Shown here: one piece after another, positions 30,416 through 31,164 of the stretch
Layout: each line of letters begins with the position of its first letter
How positions within the stretch are numbered: the stretch's first letter is position 1
NCBI GenBank assembly: GCA_002296225.1
Contig: DBHR01000052.1
Coordinates: 9,847-41,010, forward strand
DNA from: Acidobacteria bacterium UBA823
Lineage (GTDB): Bacteria; Acidobacteriota; Vicinamibacteria; Vicinamibacterales; UBA823
Length of the DNA stretch: 31,164 nucleotides
Reading direction: 5' to 3'
The notes under the pieces: generated by a model
The model's database searches: none
Told to the model about the DNA's origin: nothing
Seen by the model: the letters and a program-made list of their open reading frames with translations, nothing else
Made by a program: the position numbers and the translations under genes

Positions 30416-30660
30416 GCCATCGGCGTGAGCTCACCCTCTACTCTAGGCCCAACTGCCACCTGTGCGATGTGATGAAGGCACAGATCGACCGGCTCCGCGC
30501 ACGCGTCGCTCTTGACCTTCAGGTCGTGAACATTACGGGCGATATTGGACTTGAACGGCGATACGGGAACGAAATCCCTGTCTTGCTCATCAATGGCCGA
30601 AAGGCAGTCACCGTGAGTGTCGACGATGTCGAATTGATCCGAATTCTTGAGGAGACGTGA
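30412..30660 (+). CDS. Small glutaredoxin-like (DUF836-type) thioredoxin-fold protein
   Basis: This 82-residue protein has a thioredoxin fold. ELTLYSRPNCHLCDVMK carries the redox pair Cys15 and Cys18 (CxxC), and EIPVLLING carries the cis-proline Pro56. It resembles the short glutaredoxin-family proteins often annotated as DUF836. The true start is the ATG overlapping the pyrF stop by four bases (ATGA); a longer frame from 30214 lies antiparallel in logic to pyrF and is not coding. Coupling to pyrF suggests coexpression with the pyrimidine genes, but the partner is unknown. A strong hairpin follows at 30692-30734. Confidence 0.88.
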   Translation: MSHRRELTLYSRPNCHLCDVMKAQIDRLRARVALDLQVVNITGDIGLERRYGNEIPVLLINGRKAVTVSVDDVELIRILEET

Positions 30661-30691
30661 CGACGACGGTTCGGTTCGTGCCCGAATAGAT

Positions 30692-30734
30692 CATGGGGCG
30701 CGACGGAAGTTTCCCAAACTCCGCCGCGCCCATG
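30692..30734. terminator. Long hairpin between convergent glutaredoxin and pal genes
   Basis: A 43-base near-perfect inverted repeat runs from CATGGGGCGCG to CGCGCCCATG with a CCC loop. I count about 18 pairs with one A-C mismatch and two single-base bulges. It sits between two convergent genes, the position of a bidirectional terminator. There is no clear T-run on either side, so it may work as an mRNA end-stabilising or factor-assisted terminator. Confidence 0.6.
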
Positions 30735-30744
30735 TCGAACGCAA

Positions 30745-31164
30745 CTACTTTGCAGTGATGATGAAATTGCCTCGCCGGTTTCGCGACCAGCAACTCTCGA
30801 CCGAGTCAGTGCACACTGGCTCTTCCTCGCCCTTGCTCACCATCGTAATCCGACTTCCAGAGACACCGAGACTCGTCAAGTACTCAACCACGGCTGCCGC
30901 TCGGCGTTCACCGAGTCCGAGATTGTACTCGTTCGTGCCTCGATCGTCGCAGTGCCCCTCAACCATGATACGTGTGCTCGTCCACCGTTGCAGCCACTCC
31001 GCGTTCTGCTGCAGTGTCGCGCGCGCACCGTCAAGTAACTCCGCCTCGTCATAGTCGAAGAACACATTGCCGAGTGGCGCCTCTGCGGCCAACTCTGCCA
31101 AAGTCTTCGCTTCAAACAACTCCTCCTCCGTCGGTGGAGGTGGAGGTGGTGGTGGTGGCGGCGG
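30745..31164 (-). CDS. pal: Peptidoglycan-associated lipoprotein (Pal/OmpA C-terminal domain), N-terminus cut by window edge
   Basis: This outer-membrane lipoprotein would bind peptidoglycan and work with the Tol system in envelope constriction. About 139 residues are visible. The OmpA-like domain starts near NVFFDYDEAEL and continues with VEGHCDDRGTNEYNLGLGERRA, the diaminopimelate-binding signature typical of Pal, then SKGEEEPVC. Upstream the frame stays open to the window edge, reading three Glu, one Thr and eleven consecutive Pro codons, a proline linker. A TTG at 31119 is therefore not the true start, and the lipobox and signal peptide lie outside the window. The Tol genes are likely upstream. 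Confidence 0.9.
   Translation of the reverse strand, partial: PPPPPPPPPPPTEEELFEAKTLAELAAEAPLGNVFFDYDEAELLDGARATLQQNAEWLQRWTSTRIMVEGHCDDRGTNEYNLGLGERRAAAVVEYLTSLGVSGSRITMVSKGEEEPVCTDSVESCWSRNRRGNFIITAK

Noticed and set aside
1..31164. CRISPR arrays, tRNA/rRNA genes, insertion sequences or phage genes
   Set aside because: I saw no repeat-spacer pattern, cloverleaf-like segment, transposase or structural phage gene on reading both strands; this is a by-eye negative, not a computed one.

Overview
The window reads as a stretch of chromosome from a moderately GC-rich, Gram-negative bacterium, most likely an Acidobacteriota member (possibly Vicinamibacteria-like). The pointers are two tandem VWFA proteins of the type abundant in acidobacteria, a secreted S9 peptidase and a secreted M28 peptidase, a TolC-type outer membrane protein, a Pal lipoprotein and a Thermus-type PyrE. 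The phylum is an inference from gene families. I see no phage, insertion sequence, CRISPR, tRNA or rRNA.

Layout. (1) 1-2687, minus strand: a respiratory complex I cluster nuoA-nuoC-nuoD-nuoH, cut by the window edge and lacking nuoB, read from a near-consensus promoter at 2875-2903. (2) 3066-4909, plus strand: two translationally coupled VWFA proteins, divergent from nuo; only the second keeps a metal-binding MIDAS. A decayed C-terminal piece of hemL follows at about 4949-5122. (3) 5192-14497: a FmdB-type zinc ribbon, a large S9 peptidase, ispG with a Cof-type HAD phosphatase, a MATE exporter, a TPR protein and an M28 peptidase. (4) 14511-20219, minus strand: pyrE-truA-uppS-cdsA-dxr-rseP, a lipid and envelope cluster. 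dxr and ispG make isoprenoid precursors by the MEP pathway, uppS turns them into the cell-wall lipid carrier, and cdsA makes CDP-diacylglycerol. (5) 20501-23052, plus strand: a TolC-family protein and a WaaE-like glycosyltransferase. (6) 23076-30660: a divergent pyrimidine locus. The minus-strand arm is pyrR-pyrB-pyrC-pyrE2-DUF2400 and the plus-strand arm is pyrK-pyrD-pyrF-glutaredoxin. With pyrE, every de novo UMP step except carbamoyl phosphate synthase is present. (7) 30745-31164, minus strand: the C-terminal part of a Pal/OmpA-like lipoprotein behind a strong hairpin.

The most interesting regulatory signal is upstream of pyrR. A TTGACA-N18-TACAAT promoter is followed, at the predicted first transcribed bases, by an RNA stem-loop with the architecture of the PyrR-binding loop: hexaloop CUGUGA matching CNGNGA, a six-pair upper stem, a purine-rich one-sided bulge and a six-pair lower stem. 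Several genes also have a -10 box only 6-7 nt before the start codon, which suggests leaderless transcripts. Other observations are the missing nuoB, the hemL relic, two PyrE paralogues, and a DUF2400 protein with endonuclease III-like features inside the pyr operon.
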